A stretch of DNA of 53,364 nt from an uncultured Neisseriaceae bacterium (GTDB lineage: Bacteria > Pseudomonadota > Gammaproteobacteria > Burkholderiales > Neisseriaceae). Each line of letters starts with the position of its first letter. The stretch's first letter is position 1. This document shows positions 1 to 9,301 of this stretch, one piece after another. The position numbers were made by a program, and so were the translations under genes. Location: contig CAMLPN010000010.1 of assembly GCA_946481965.1 (NCBI GenBank), positions 1-53,364 on the forward strand. Reading direction: 5' to 3'. The notes under the pieces are model-generated. The model saw only the letters and a list, made by a program, of their open reading frames with translations. It was not told the origin of the DNA and ran no database searches.

Positions 1-456
1 AAAAAACTATCGAAATAAATTTTATCAAAAACCAAAGATAAAAATTTAATCACTGAAATAACAATTTTATATTTTTAAAATAAAAGTAATTTATTGTTTT
101 TAATGTATAAATTAATCAAACAAAATTTGTATAAAAAGACAGAGAAATGATGTAACAATAACCAAAAGTGATAATTTCGTCAATAGTTTTATGCTTAACA
201 TATATTTAATTTATCCATACCTATCTTTGCGGTTATCTCTGTACGTTCAAAAAAAATAATACGAGCTGAAATTTAAAATAAATACTATTTTATTTAACTT
301 ACTGATAATCGGATGTAATTAACTGAACGTACGATAACTGTAGGTGAAAACATGCAAATAAAAAAACGGTGTGAAAGGGTAATTTGAACATAAATTCATA
401 AAAGAAGTTATAATTTTATTTTTTCAATCTATTCTGATCATTGAAATTCAAAATTT
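1..456. other. AT-rich non-coding left edge
   Basis: I see no convincing gene in this stretch. It is strongly AT-rich. It holds a 9-bp inverted repeat (GTACGTTCA at 241-249 and TGAACGTAC at 324-332) and a candidate promoter for the SanA-like gene near 384-414. The window edge cuts off whatever lies further left. Confidence 0.6.
384..414 (+). promoter_or_regulatory. candidate promoter of the SanA-like gene
   Basis: TTGAAC at 384-389 and a perfect TATAAT at 409-414 are separated by 19 bp, which is slightly long. The -10 box ends 42 bp before the ATG at 457. This is a by-eye match in AT-rich DNA, where chance matches are common. Confidence 0.35.
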
Positions 457-1128
457 ATGAGCTTAGTTCCACTTAAAAAAAATCATAGCATCTTAATAGG
501 CATTATCTGTCTGCTATTTATCGCAACTTTTGCCGTTGCCTTTCCTTTGATTATGCATTTAGGCAAAGATAAAACCACCACCGATATTAATCAGATTAAA
601 GCCCGCCAGGTTGGTCTGGTATTGGGAACATCTAGATATCTGCGTAATGGACAGCTTAATCCTTTTTACCAATATCGCATTGAGGGGGCAATTAAGCTTT
701 ATCAACAAGGTAAAGTAAAACATTTACTATTGAGTGGTGATAATTCCAAAAAAAATTATAACGAACCCCTAGCTATGCAAACGGATTTACTGAAAGCAGG
801 TATTCCAGCCGAGGCCATGACGCTAGATTATGCCGGTTTACGTACTCTAGATTCAATTGCACGTGCTAAACAGATATTTAAACTACAAGAATTCACTATT
901 ATTACGCAACAATTTCATTGTGAGCGTGCCATATTTATTGCTAATAAATATGACTTAGATACTCAGTGTTTTGCTGTACCTTCTGCTACCGGTATGAACC
1001 ATGCCAAAGTAATGACTAGAGAGTTTTTAGCCAGAATAAAGTCAATTATTGATTTATATATTATCAACAAACAACCAAAATATACCGGTCAAGCTGAACC
1101 AATACAATTTGATCAAAATGAAAAATAA
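457..1128 (+). CDS. SanA/YdcF-like DUF218 membrane protein
   Basis: The protein has 223 residues. One N-terminal membrane segment (about residues 11-32) is followed by a single DUF218 domain on the far side of the inner membrane. Visible family features are the GLVLGTSRYLR strand and loop (about residues 53-63), the YRIEGAIKLYQQGKVKHLLLSGD block, and the THREE-part pattern of a Rossmann-like fold with an FTIITQQFHCERAIFIA segment. SanA proteins affect envelope permeability (vancomycin exclusion in E. coli), but their biochemical activity is not firmly known. The length fits SanA (about 240 residues). No Shine-Dalgarno is obvious before the ATG. The gene stands alone, with non-coding DNA on both sides. 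Confidence 0.8.
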   Translation: MSLVPLKKNHSILIGIICLLFIATFAVAFPLIMHLGKDKTTTDINQIKARQVGLVLGTSRYLRNGQLNPFYQYRIEGAIKLYQQGKVKHLLLSGDNSKKNYNEPLAMQTDLLKAGIPAEAMTLDYAGLRTLDSIARAKQIFKLQEFTIITQQFHCERAIFIANKYDLDTQCFAVPSATGMNHAKVMTREFLARIKSIIDLYIINKQPKYTGQAEPIQFDQNEK

Positions 1129-1539
1129 ATACGTTAGCTGATAAAGTGTTGTTTATTGATAGTGAATATGCATACAGTTAGTATAGCAATTTATTGCTCA
1201 GGTAAATTTCGCTATTATGTCATTTGACTAATGTACTATTATATTAGACAGAAAACTAACCATTTATTTTATAATTATATTTTTATTAATAGAATTTTGT
1301 TTTATTGACTAACTATTCCTGACTAGTATCGATTTCAAAACAGTGTAATGATTACTATGTGTAGACCAAATACTATTAGTATTGAGACTAAGTTTTGCTT
1401 TTTTTATACTAGATTTGACCAGAATTAAGCTTTCAACAACTTTATGGTTGTACTTCTGTCAGAAGAATATAATAAACTAATACAAATATTAATCGCTTAA
1501 TCATATACACACATCCTTAATGAACAGGAAATTTTCTGC
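1129..1539. other. AT-rich intergenic region
   Basis: These 411 bases separate the SanA-like gene from the M14 peptidase gene. I see no open frame of useful length, no strong terminator and no RNA gene. A Shine-Dalgarno-like AGGAAA precedes the peptidase ATG at 1540. Confidence 0.5.
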
Positions 1540-2670
1540 ATGCTTAAAATTAGTACTCAGTTTGATGGTGGTAACATTGAAATTGTCGATATCAGTGATC
1601 CTGCTAATATTCAGTTAAAATTACCTAAAGACAATGCTGCTGATTTTCGTCAATGGTTTTATTTCAGAGTTCAGGGTGTGGCATATCAAAATTTGGGAAT
1701 CAATTTTATTAATGTTAAAGAATCTGCCTATCCTGAAGGTTGGGAAGATTATGCTGCAATGTGTTCCTATGATCGCCTAAACTGGTTTCGAGTACCAACT
1801 GATTACGAAAATGGCATTTTGTCTATTAATCATACCCCGCTTGCAAATAGCGTTTATTATGCCTACTTTGAACCCTACTCATATGAACAACATTTGAATT
1901 TATTAGGCAATTCACAAAGTAGTGGTTTATGTCAGATTGATGATTTAGGTAGTACACTACAGGGACGGGATATCAATTTGCTGACAATTGGTAATCAGGC
2001 TGCCAGTGATCTGAAAATCTGGATTATTGCACGACAGCATCCAGGAGAAACCATGGCGGAATGGTTTGTAGAAGGTTTGCTGGGACGTCTATTGGATGAT
2101 CAAGATCCTACTTCTCGAGCTTTACTGGATTGCGCCACATTTTATATTGTTCCTAATATGAATCCGGATGGATCTTTTCTAGGCAATTTACGCACTAATG
2201 CCGCTGGTGCAAATCTAAACCGTGAATGGCTTGATCCAAGCTTAGACCGCAGTCCCGAAGTCTATTATGTCCGTGAAAAAATGCAGGAAACGGGTGTGGA
2301 TCTGTTTTTAGATATTCATGGTGATGAATCTATTCCCTATGTCTTTTTATCTGGTAACGAAGGTATACCCTCCTTTAATACGGGTCTTGCGCAGTTGCAG
2401 CAACAATTTGTACAAGCATTTTTGGCTGCCAGCCCTGATTTTCAGAACAAATATGGCTATGAAAAGGATGAACCCGGTCAAGCTGATTTATCTATTGCTA
2501 CTGCATATGTAGGCGAGAGATTTAATTGTCTGGCCTACACTCTGGAAATGCCATTCAAGGATAACCACCAATGGCCAGACGATGACTATGGCTGGAATGG
2601 TCAACGTTCACTTCGATTAGGTGAGGCGATACTTAGTCCGATTTATGCCATGGTTGATCTTCTTCGTTAA
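1540..2670 (+). CDS. M14-family zinc carboxypeptidase (cytosolic carboxypeptidase-like)
   Basis: The protein has 376 residues and no signal peptide, so it is probably cytoplasmic. The N-terminal part (about residues 1-120) resembles the beta-sandwich pre-domain of cytosolic carboxypeptidases, with RQWFYFRVQG and NWFRVPTDY. The M14 catalytic domain follows. RQHPGETMAEWFVEGLL (from about residue 166) supplies the first zinc ligands, His and Glu of HxxE. NPDGSFLGNLRTNAAGANLNREW supplies the substrate-binding Arg region, in two blocks. LDIHGDE supplies the later zinc His. TLEMPFKD near the C-terminus carries the catalytic Glu candidate. Eukaryotic relatives trim glutamate from tubulin tails; the bacterial substrate is unknown. 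A terminator follows at 2683. Confidence 0.85.
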   Translation: MLKISTQFDGGNIEIVDISDPANIQLKLPKDNAADFRQWFYFRVQGVAYQNLGINFINVKESAYPEGWEDYAAMCSYDRLNWFRVPTDYENGILSINHTPLANSVYYAYFEPYSYEQHLNLLGNSQSSGLCQIDDLGSTLQGRDINLLTIGNQAASDLKIWIIARQHPGETMAEWFVEGLLGRLLDDQDPTSRALLDCATFYIVPNMNPDGSFLGNLRTNAAGANLNREWLDPSLDRSPEVYYVREKMQETGVDLFLDIHGDESIPYVFLSGNEGIPSFNTGLAQLQQQFVQAFLAASPDFQNKYGYEKDEPGQADLSIATAYVGERFNCLAYTLEMPFKDNHQWPDDDYGWNGQRSLRLGEAILSPIYAMVDLLR

Positions 2671-2682
2671 TTTTCACCAAAT

Positions 2683-2727
2683 AAAGCTGCTTAATTTGTA
2701 TACCAATAATAATTAAGTGGCTTTTTT
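2683..2727 (+). terminator. rho-independent terminator after the M14 peptidase
   Basis: The arms AAAGCTGCTTAATT (2683-2696) and AATTAAGTGGCTTT (2711-2724) pair fully if two G-U pairs are allowed. A run of six T ends at 2727. It lies 13 bp past the peptidase stop codon. Confidence 0.75.
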
Positions 2728-2825
2728 ATTGAGGCAATAATAAAAAATTACCTTTTAAAACAGTAATCAACAGTTTTTTTTTCTATTATCCCAGTTACCT
2801 ATTACAACACAACTGAGGAAAAAGC

Positions 2826-3905
2826 ATGAAAAAAAATATTTTTATCTGTGGTCTTATTGGTGCATTAGCACTGTCTGCCTGCTCTAAAACCAAAGAGGAA
2901 AAAGGAACTGAACCACTGAGTTGCGATAACCCTCAGTTGAGCAGTGAAATACACAAAAGCCTGCAATCAGCTATTAGTTCTGACATTCATCAGTTTGTAC
3001 AACGAGATGGTCGTCATATTGTAGATATTGATAAAGTGTTAGCAGCAGCAAATGAGCTAAATGTATCTTTTTCTGCAGTGGAATTAGGTAAAGACAGCAA
3101 GAATAAATCGATCTGTAACAGTCAACTGAATATCACTGTACCTGCATCTGTTTGGCAGCAAACACAAACTTATGCACCTTTAGTTATCGGTAAAACCAAC
3201 TTTGCTGATCATATTAAACAGCAATTAGAAAGCAGTGGCTTTACTTTAAATGACAACGTTTTTAGTAAATCATTTCAGTACACTCCACTGGGAAGTTCTA
3301 TTAAAGCCGGTTCTGCAACTAACCCCTCTACTACATTAGGTTCTGAATATGATAAAACAAGTATTCAGAATGTGGCGGTAACTATTGGTAATGCTTTATT
3401 GGGTTATGGTGTTAAAGATAAAGTAAGTATAGGCGGACACATTTATAACCGTGACGATGCAGTCAAATTGGTGAATAATCAACATGCTCAAGTTCAACCT
3501 GAAACTCACCTGAGTCAAGATGCTCAAACCGCGAGCGCCATTCTAAATGCTAAACCGGTGGCAGTTCCAGTTCCTGTACCGGTAGTTCCTTCTAACGATA
3601 CTAACGCAAAGTCACCAGCTAACAATGCCGGTAACGATATTAGTGAACATGCTTTGCAGCAAGCACGTGATAATAATGTTAATGCTAACAATGTTATTAA
3701 TCGTTTATGGGTTAACATGGATGATACTGTACGTAAAACCTTACGCCCCGAAGAACATAAATGGATAGCTCAAAAGCTTAGTCAGTGTCAGACTCAGGCA
3801 GCTAATGCAAAAAATTCTGCTCAGGCTGAATATATTCGTCTACAATGTGATACCAAGATGACTAATGAACGCATTAAATATTTAAATGGCTATAGCTTGC
3901 ATTAA
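2826..3905 (+). CDS. lipoprotein with a C-terminal LprI/DUF1311-like motif
   Basis: The protein has 359 residues. A charged start and hydrophobic stretch end in the lipobox LSAC, so Cys19 is the predicted lipidated residue. The mature part begins with a Lys/Glu-rich linker and a Cys pair region. A Pro/Val linker (AVPVPVPVVP, about residues 240-249) separates two halves. The C-terminal end has the pattern W...LSQCQTQA...YIRLQCDTKMTNERIKYL, which resembles the Cys-x-Cys-T-x-R-x-x-L arrangement of LprI/DUF1311 domains. Some members of that family inhibit lysozyme, but I would not assign that function here. The start is well supported by TGAGGAAAAAGC before the ATG. A strong terminator follows, so it is probably a single-gene unit. 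Confidence 0.7.
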   Translation: MKKNIFICGLIGALALSACSKTKEEKGTEPLSCDNPQLSSEIHKSLQSAISSDIHQFVQRDGRHIVDIDKVLAAANELNVSFSAVELGKDSKNKSICNSQLNITVPASVWQQTQTYAPLVIGKTNFADHIKQQLESSGFTLNDNVFSKSFQYTPLGSSIKAGSATNPSTTLGSEYDKTSIQNVAVTIGNALLGYGVKDKVSIGGHIYNRDDAVKLVNNQHAQVQPETHLSQDAQTASAILNAKPVAVPVPVPVVPSNDTNAKSPANNAGNDISEHALQQARDNNVNANNVINRLWVNMDDTVRKTLRPEEHKWIAQKLSQCQTQAANAKNSAQAEYIRLQCDTKMTNERIKYLNGYSLH

Positions 3906-3919
3906 TTAAGCATTTAAAG

Positions 3920-3954
3920 AATGCAGACAGAACACTTTGGTCTGTCTGCATTTT
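3920..3954 (+). terminator. rho-independent terminator after the lipoprotein gene
   Basis: Perfect 12-bp arms AATGCAGACAGA (3920-3931) and TCTGTCTGCATT (3941-3952) enclose a 9-base loop and lead into TTTT. It lies between the lipoprotein stop and the dinB start. The arm sequence CTGTCTGCA is close to the core of some Neisseriaceae uptake words (see findings). Confidence 0.8.
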
Positions 3955-3986
3955 GCTGTTGTTAAATCAGGCTATCTTTACGCATT

Positions 3987-5075
3987 ATGCTGCAACGAAA
4001 AATAATACATATTGACATGGATGCTTTTTATGCATCAGTAGAGCTGCTTAGTCGTCCTGATTTGAAAGATAAGCCAGTTGTTGTAGCCGGTAACAGACCA
4101 AGGTCGGTGATATGCGCAGCTTCGTATATTGCCCGTCAATATGGATTACATTCAGCCATGTCAGTTGCCAAAGCAAAAAGATTGTGCCCGCAGGCAATTT
4201 ATATTCCGCCAGATTTTAGCAAATATCGCAAATTTTCAGCACAAATTCATTCTATATTTAGTCGTTATACCCAGCTTATTGAACCAATTGCATTGGATGA
4301 AGCTTATCTGGATGTAACTCAATATCAGGGACCTTTAACTTACGCACGCGATATAGCTCGCGAAATACGCCAAACCATTCAGACTGAAACAGGCTTAACG
4401 GCTTCTGCCGGTATCGCTCCGAATAAATTTCTTGCAAAAATTGCATCAGATTGGCACAAGCCAAATGGCCAGTTTGTGATTGCGCCGTCACAAGTCACTA
4501 AATTTTTACAGCAATTACCGGTTGGAAAAATACCGGGGGTTGGTAAAGTAACCGAACAAAAATTACATGCATTGGGTTGGCATACAGTCGGTGACCTTAG
4601 TCATGCTCATTTATCCGTTCTGATTCATTATTTTGGGCGTTGGGGGTATAGGCTTTTTGAATTGGCACATGGGCGTGATGAACGCCAAGTTATGCCCTGC
4701 AGAGTTCGGCAGCAAATCTCTACTGAAATTACTTTAGATGAAAATAAAAATTTAAGCAATATAGCTACTCATCTACCTGAGCTTGCTCAGTCACTTTATC
4801 TGATCATGCAACAAAAACAATTATTGGGTAAATGCATTACGCTTAAATTAAAAAACTCTCATTTTCAAACTTATACCCGCTCTCAAACATTTTCTTCACC
4901 TATTGCGGATAATGAAATTTTACTTGCAAGCGCAATCAAATTAATAAAACGTATGCCGGATGATCCAAATCAGCTGTATCGTTTAATCGGTTTGGGCATC
5001 AGTCAGTTTGATCAATATTCCAATCAATCCGAATTAGTATTTGAAGATCTGCCATTACATAACTGTCATTTCTGA
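3987..5075 (+). CDS. dinB: DNA polymerase IV (Y-family, translesion)
   Basis: The protein has 362 residues, close to E. coli DinB (351). The palm begins with IIHIDMDAFYASVE, whose Asp10 and Asp12 region binds metal. The second catalytic motif is ALDEAYLDV (about residues 103-111), with the Asp-Glu pair. The fingers, the thumb with the helix-hairpin-helix stretch KIPGVGKVTEQKLHALGW, and a C-terminal little-finger domain (about residues 230-345) are all present. The enzyme copies past lesions with low fidelity. The short C-terminus has no clear QLxLF clamp motif, though SELVFEDLPL may act as a weak one. The Shine-Dalgarno is poor. I saw no obvious LexA box upstream. Confidence 0.95.
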   Translation: MLQRKIIHIDMDAFYASVELLSRPDLKDKPVVVAGNRPRSVICAASYIARQYGLHSAMSVAKAKRLCPQAIYIPPDFSKYRKFSAQIHSIFSRYTQLIEPIALDEAYLDVTQYQGPLTYARDIAREIRQTIQTETGLTASAGIAPNKFLAKIASDWHKPNGQFVIAPSQVTKFLQQLPVGKIPGVGKVTEQKLHALGWHTVGDLSHAHLSVLIHYFGRWGYRLFELAHGRDERQVMPCRVRQQISTEITLDENKNLSNIATHLPELAQSLYLIMQQKQLLGKCITLKLKNSHFQTYTRSQTFSSPIADNEILLASAIKLIKRMPDDPNQLYRLIGLGISQFDQYSNQSELVFEDLPLHNCHF

Positions 5076-5233
5076 TATACACAAATTAAAACATATTTAT
5101 TTTTCAAAACAATAACTTATCTAATATCCAAGATTCTTCTAGATAAAGTTAAGAAAATAAAGCATAATTGAGTCTACTGATCGCAATAGGGAGTATGCGG
5201 TCATTTTTCTAAAGTAATATCACAGGAGCTACG

Positions 5234-6472
5234 ATGAGTCATATTAAAGTACCGACTGAAGGTCAAAAAATCGTTCCAGGTCAGGCTATTCCAAATGATC
5301 CGATCATTCCATATATTGAAGGTGATGGCATAGGTGTTGATATTACACCTGTTATGAAAGATGTTATTGACGCTGCAGTTGCGAAAGCATATAAGGGCAC
5401 AAAAAAAATCGTCTGGATGGAAATTTATGCAGGTGAAAAAGCCACACAGTTATATGGTGAAAATGTCTGGTTGCCAGACGAAACTCTCGAGGCAATTAAG
5501 GAATATAAAGTTGCGATTAAAGGACCTATGACTACGCCAGTCGGAGGCGGAATACGTTCTTTAAATGTGGCTATTCGTCAGCAGCTCGATTTGTATCAAT
5601 GCGTGCGTCCGGTACAGTACTTTTCCGGCGTACCTTCACCGGTAAAAGATCCAAGCAAAGTTAATATGGTGATTTTCCGTGAAAACACTGAAGATATTTA
5701 CGCTGGTATTGAATGGCTTGCTGAAACAGATGACGCTAAAAAAATCATTAATTTTATGCAAAATGAAATGGGTGTCAATAAAATCCGCTTCCCACAAACA
5801 TCAAGCATTGGTATCAAACCTGTTTCCAAAGAAGGTACTCAGCGTTTGACTCGTGCTGCAATTCAATATGCAATCAACAATGACCGTGACAGTGTTACCA
5901 TCGTTCACAAAGGTAATATTATGAAATTCACCGAAGGTGGATTCCGTGATTGGTCATATGAAGTCGCTAAAAATGAATTTGGTGCTACTTTAATTGGGGA
6001 TGGACCATGGTGTGAGTTCAAAAACCCTAACACGGGTAAGACAATTGTCATTAAAGACTGTATTGCGGATGCTTTCCTGCAGCAAATACTAACTCGTCCG
6101 GCTGAGTATGATGTTATCGCTACCTTGAATCTTAATGGTGACTATATTTCAGATGCTCTGGCTGCACAGGTTGGTGGTATCGGTATCGCACCGGGTGCCA
6201 ATATTTCCGATGAATATGCTGTATTTGAGGCAACCCATGGTACTGCCCCAAAATACGCAGGTCAAGACAAAGTAAATCCTGGTTCAATCATATTATCTGC
6301 AGAAATGATGCTGCGCCATTTAGGCTGGAAAGAAGCTGCAGATTTAGTAATCACATCAATCGAAAAAGCTATTGCTGATAAGATTGTAACCTATGATTTT
6401 GCCCGCATGATGGAAGGCGCAAAAGAAGTATCCTGCTCAGAATTTGGTAAAGCACTGATTGAGCGTATGTAA
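5234..6472 (+). CDS. icd: NADP-dependent isocitrate dehydrogenase
   Basis: The protein has 412 residues, matching the E. coli-type homodimeric enzyme (416). It converts isocitrate to 2-oxoglutarate and CO2 in the TCA cycle, producing NADPH. Visible motifs are the substrate loop [13 protein letters not shown] (with the Ser that IDH kinase phosphorylates in enterics), [11 protein letters not shown], the Lys of [12 protein letters not shown], and the C-terminal metal and cofactor region [20 protein letters not shown]. The start follows CACAGGAGCTACG, a good Shine-Dalgarno. A terminator follows directly, so the gene is probably transcribed alone. Confidence 0.97.
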   Translation: MSHIKVPTEGQKIVPGQAIPNDPIIPYIEGDGIGVDITPVMKDVIDAAVAKAYKGTKKIVWMEIYAGEKATQLYGENVWLPDETLEAIKEYKVAIKGPMTTPVGGGIRSLNVAIRQQLDLYQCVRPVQYFSGVPSPVKDPSKVNMVIFRENTEDIYAGIEWLAETDDAKKIINFMQNEMGVNKIRFPQTSSIGIKPVSKEGTQRLTRAAIQYAINNDRDSVTIVHKGNIMKFTEGGFRDWSYEVAKNEFGATLIGDGPWCEFKNPNTGKTIVIKDCIADAFLQQILTRPAEYDVIATLNLNGDYISDALAAQVGGIGIAPGANISDEYAVFEATHGTAPKYAGQDKVNPGSIILSAEMMLRHLGWKEAADLVITSIEKAIADKIVTYDFARMMEGAKEVSCSEFGKALIERM

Positions 6473-6503
6473 TATATTAAGTTAATGTTGTACAGGATTA
6501 AAG

Positions 6504-6531
6504 ACCGAATCCGGTGAGGATTCGGTTTTTT
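6504..6531 (+). terminator. rho-independent terminator of icd
   Basis: The arms ACCGAATCC (6504-6512) and GGATTCGGT (6518-6526) are perfect, with a 5-base loop, followed by a run of six T. It lies 32 bp past the icd stop. Confidence 0.9.
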
Positions 6532-6679
6532 ATATCGATATATTTATTTAACTGAATAATATTTAATCAATACCATACATTAAAACTGAACATAATTAAA
6601 ACTGAATAATCAAATATTATTCAGCAATTTAAATTTCTAGCACTATCGGAATTCAAAAAAATAAACGAAGGAATAAACT

Positions 6680-6979
6680 ATGATTTTAGGAATTGATATT
6701 GATTCATGTGGACGTTGCCAGCATTACCATAATGAAAATGACATTGCAGCATTACAATGTAATCACTGTAAAAAATACTATGCTTGTTTCAAATGTCATG
6801 ATGAATTATGTGATCACCCTTTTGAGCCTGTTTGTATCCGCAATACACAGCCAGTTATGTGTGGGCAATGTAAAAACTATCTGTCCTATGAACAATATCA
6901 ACAACATTATTGCCCTTTTTGTCAGGCAAATTTTAATCCTAGGTGCGAATTACACAAACATATCTATTTTAAGCCTTGA
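6680..6979 (+). CDS. small CHY zinc-finger protein
   Basis: The protein has 99 residues. It is almost wholly a CHY-type zinc finger. Cys and His pairs repeat through the chain: CGRCQHYH near the start, CNHCKKYYACFKCHDELCDH in the middle, CGQCKNYL, then HYCPFCQANFNPRCELH. The pattern suggests three bound zinc ions. In eukaryotes CHY fingers occur in Hot13 (mitochondrial import) and in RING E3 ligases; bacterial stand-alone members have no settled role. Redox or metal handling is a reasonable guess only. The start follows CGAAGGAATAAACT, a good Shine-Dalgarno. It converges on the MORN-repeat gene with a 12-bp gap. Confidence 0.85.
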   Translation: MILGIDIDSCGRCQHYHNENDIAALQCNHCKKYYACFKCHDELCDHPFEPVCIRNTQPVMCGQCKNYLSYEQYQQHYCPFCQANFNPRCELHKHIYFKP

Positions 6980-6991
6980 GAACAGTTTTAT

Positions 6992-7762
6992 TTAGTTATC
7001 TCCTAAATCAACAATATTACCGTCTTCATCCCATTCAGTTTTACGTACAAGTTCATTTTTTTCAAAAACAGACTCACTTCTTTTCTCACCTGAGTCATAC
7101 CAACTAAGCACCACACCACTTACCTGATTATCATGGACAGCTAAATCTGCAATAAGATGCCCCTGATCATCCCATTTTGTCATGGTCTGAACTACACCTT
7201 TATGTACCCGCATATCCTGCTTGATTTGACCATTTACATACCAACGCTGCCAGCGCCCTTCAGCCTTGCCATCAACAAAAAAGATTTCCCCACGTTTGTA
7301 TCCATTGCTATACCAGCTTCTGGTTTTTCCATTGGGTAATCCTTTTTTCCATGACATTTCCAAAGCCAATTGTCCATTAGCATACCAGTTATGCCATAGA
7401 CCAGTTGGTTTGCCATCTTTAATATTGCCCTGAATTTTTTTTTGGCCGTCAGGATATTTTAAATCTACTTGTTGGTTTTTGCCTGCTGGTAATAACTCTA
7501 GTAATTTGTCTAATGGTAATACAAATTCATCATTGGGATTTTCAACCGGCAATGGATGTGATGGTACTAATGTGAAAGGTTCGGAGCTAGCCGTTTTTTC
7601 CGGCTTTTTCTCTGCATCAACAGGTTGTACTAAAGTTTCCGTCTTAACTGTTACTTCTTTCTTATTTTCAACTGTTGACTTTAGTCGCCAGACCAAAGTC
7701 AACAGAAAAAGAAGAAGTACTAATCCAACAATTAACCAGTATCGTTTTCTGGTTATAAACAT
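6992..7762 (-). CDS. membrane-anchored MORN-variant repeat protein (YwqK-like)
   Basis: The protein has 256 residues. One N-terminal membrane segment (about residues 9-26, WLIVGLVLLLFLLTLVW) anchors it. A charged linker (about 30-80) leads to about six degenerate MORN-variant repeats with the recurring pattern G-x-W-x-x-W-Y-x-N-G-x. Examples are GLWHNWYANGQ, GKTRSWYSNGY, GRWQRWYVNGQ and GVVLSWYDSGE. Such proteins are often labelled as YwqK antitoxins, but no toxin gene is adjacent. A periplasmic protein-binding or surface-scaffold role is more likely, by inference. The SD-like AAGGTG precedes the ATG. Confidence 0.75.
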   Translation of the reverse strand: MFITRKRYWLIVGLVLLLFLLTLVWRLKSTVENKKEVTVKTETLVQPVDAEKKPEKTASSEPFTLVPSHPLPVENPNDEFVLPLDKLLELLPAGKNQQVDLKYPDGQKKIQGNIKDGKPTGLWHNWYANGQLALEMSWKKGLPNGKTRSWYSNGYKRGEIFFVDGKAEGRWQRWYVNGQIKQDMRVHKGVVQTMTKWDDQGHLIADLAVHDNQVSGVVLSWYDSGEKRSESVFEKNELVRKTEWDEDGNIVDLGDN

Positions 7763-7866
7763 GGCTTATGCACCTTAACGTTAAATAAAACAAATAGTTT
7801 CGGCAAAAATTTGACATGTATCTTACATTCATTTAAGAGTAAATGATATGGATATCAGGAAAAAAA

Positions 7867-9216
7867 TTACCTTTGCCAATAAGATTTAACATTAACAAAT
7901 TCATAAATACCAAATTCTGATAATTCTCGCCCGTAACCTGAATCTTTTACACCTCCAAACGGTAAGCGTAAATCACTACTGGTGTGACGATTAATAAATA
8001 CACTGCCAACGTTAAGCTGCTGTGCCAACTGCCAGGCCAATTGATCATTATGCGTATAAATACTGGCACCTAAACCAAATGGATTATCGTTAGCTAGCTG
8101 TAAAGCGTGTTTATTGTCTTGTGCTCTTAAAATAATAGCTACCGGACCAAAGACTTCCTGATGATAAACCTGACACGCAGAAGTAACATTATCCAGAATA
8201 GTTGCGGGATAAAACCAACCCTGACTTTCCTCTGGTATATGTCCGCCAATTAGACACTTGGCTCCGTGCTGCAAGGCATCAGTAACCTGAGCATGTATTT
8301 TTTGACGCAGATCTTCTCGGTGCAAAGGGCCTAATGTAGTTTCGGCCAACCAAGGCGCTCCCATGCGTAATTGCTGACAATCTTCAACCAATGCAGCAAT
8401 AAATCTATCTGCAATGTCATCACTAACAATAATCCTTTTCGCTGCATTACATGATTGTCCCGCGTCACGGAAACGAGAATAACAAGCGTCCTCAGCAGCC
8501 TGTTTTATATCTGCATCATTTAATACAATGAACGCATTGCTGCCACCAAGTTCCATTACCGATTTGCGCAGATATTTACCCGCAAGTGCGGCAAGATAAC
8601 GCCCGGTACAGGCTGAACCAGTAAAAGCAAGAGCCTGTGTCTGTGCAATAGCGTATTCCGTATCCTCAGGATTAAGCCAGATTAATTTTAAGGGCAAATT
8701 GTCATCAACTAATTCAAATAGCATCTGACTAATTTTGCCAACTGTAGGTGCGGGTTTTATCAAACATGCATTACCGGCACATAGCGCAGGTATTGCGAAG
8801 CGCAAAATCTGCCAAATCGGATAATTCCACGGCATGATGGCCAGTAATGTACCCAAAGGTTCAAATCGCACCTGACTAAAGCTGGCTTGTGTAGCAATGG
8901 TTTTATGGGCTAATAATTCCGGTGCCAGATGTGCATAGTAGCGGATAAGCGCGATAGATTTGTTAAGCTCTGCTTCACATTCACGCAGACAGCGCCCTAC
9001 TTCAATACAAATCTGATAAGCTAATTTATCTTTATTACTTTGTATCTGCTCAGCTAGGGCTAATAAATAGCCAGTACGATTTTGGATAGAATGCTGCGCA
9101 AAATCTTGCTGCTGTCGCGCCAAAGCTTGAATTAGTCGTTGTAATTCAGCTTTACTCGAATAAGAACGTGAAAATAATACTTCATTACTAACAGCGTGAT
9201 GACTAATAAATGCCAC
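7867..9216 (-). CDS. NAD(P)-dependent succinate-semialdehyde dehydrogenase (Sad/YneI-like)
   Basis: The protein has 449 residues, a member of the aldehyde dehydrogenase superfamily. It would oxidise succinate semialdehyde to succinate, feeding the TCA cycle. Visible motifs are MPWNYPIWQI (cofactor domain), AFTGSACTGRYL in place of the usual FTGSTxxG, the general base Glu in VMELGGSNAFIVL, and the nucleophile Cys in GQSCNAAKRIIV. The C-terminal EVFGPVAIILR and PFGGVKDSGYGRELSEFGIYEFVNVKS are typical of the Sad/YneI group, which is shorter than GabD (about 480). The exact aldehyde is inferred from the family. No GABA transaminase is adjacent. Confidence 0.85.
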   Translation of the reverse strand: MAFISHHAVSNEVLFSRSYSSKAELQRLIQALARQQQDFAQHSIQNRTGYLLALAEQIQSNKDKLAYQICIEVGRCLRECEAELNKSIALIRYYAHLAPELLAHKTIATQASFSQVRFEPLGTLLAIMPWNYPIWQILRFAIPALCAGNACLIKPAPTVGKISQMLFELVDDNLPLKLIWLNPEDTEYAIAQTQALAFTGSACTGRYLAALAGKYLRKSVMELGGSNAFIVLNDADIKQAAEDACYSRFRDAGQSCNAAKRIIVSDDIADRFIAALVEDCQQLRMGAPWLAETTLGPLHREDLRQKIHAQVTDALQHGAKCLIGGHIPEESQGWFYPATILDNVTSACQVYHQEVFGPVAIILRAQDNKHALQLANDNPFGLGASIYTHNDQLAWQLAQQLNVGSVFINRHTSSDLRLPFGGVKDSGYGRELSEFGIYEFVNVKSYWQR

Positions 9217-9264
9217 AATTTTCCTTTGTTAGTGATGTCGGCAATATATTTATATGATATGCAA

Positions 9265-9289
9265 AGGCCTTGTAATCATTACAAGGCCT
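9265..9289 (-). terminator. hairpin downstream of the PpiD-like gene
   Basis: Perfect 12-bp arms AGGCCTTGTAAT (9265-9276) and ATTACAAGGCCT (9278-9289) lie 12 bp past the PpiD-like stop codon. The T-run on the minus strand is short (TTTGC), so termination is likely but not certain. Confidence 0.6.
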
Positions 9290-9301
9290 GTTAAAAAATA
9301 T

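Noticed and set aside
6992-7762. Labelling the MORN-repeat protein as a toxin-antitoxin component
   Set aside because: No toxin gene is adjacent; the label only follows distant YwqK annotations.
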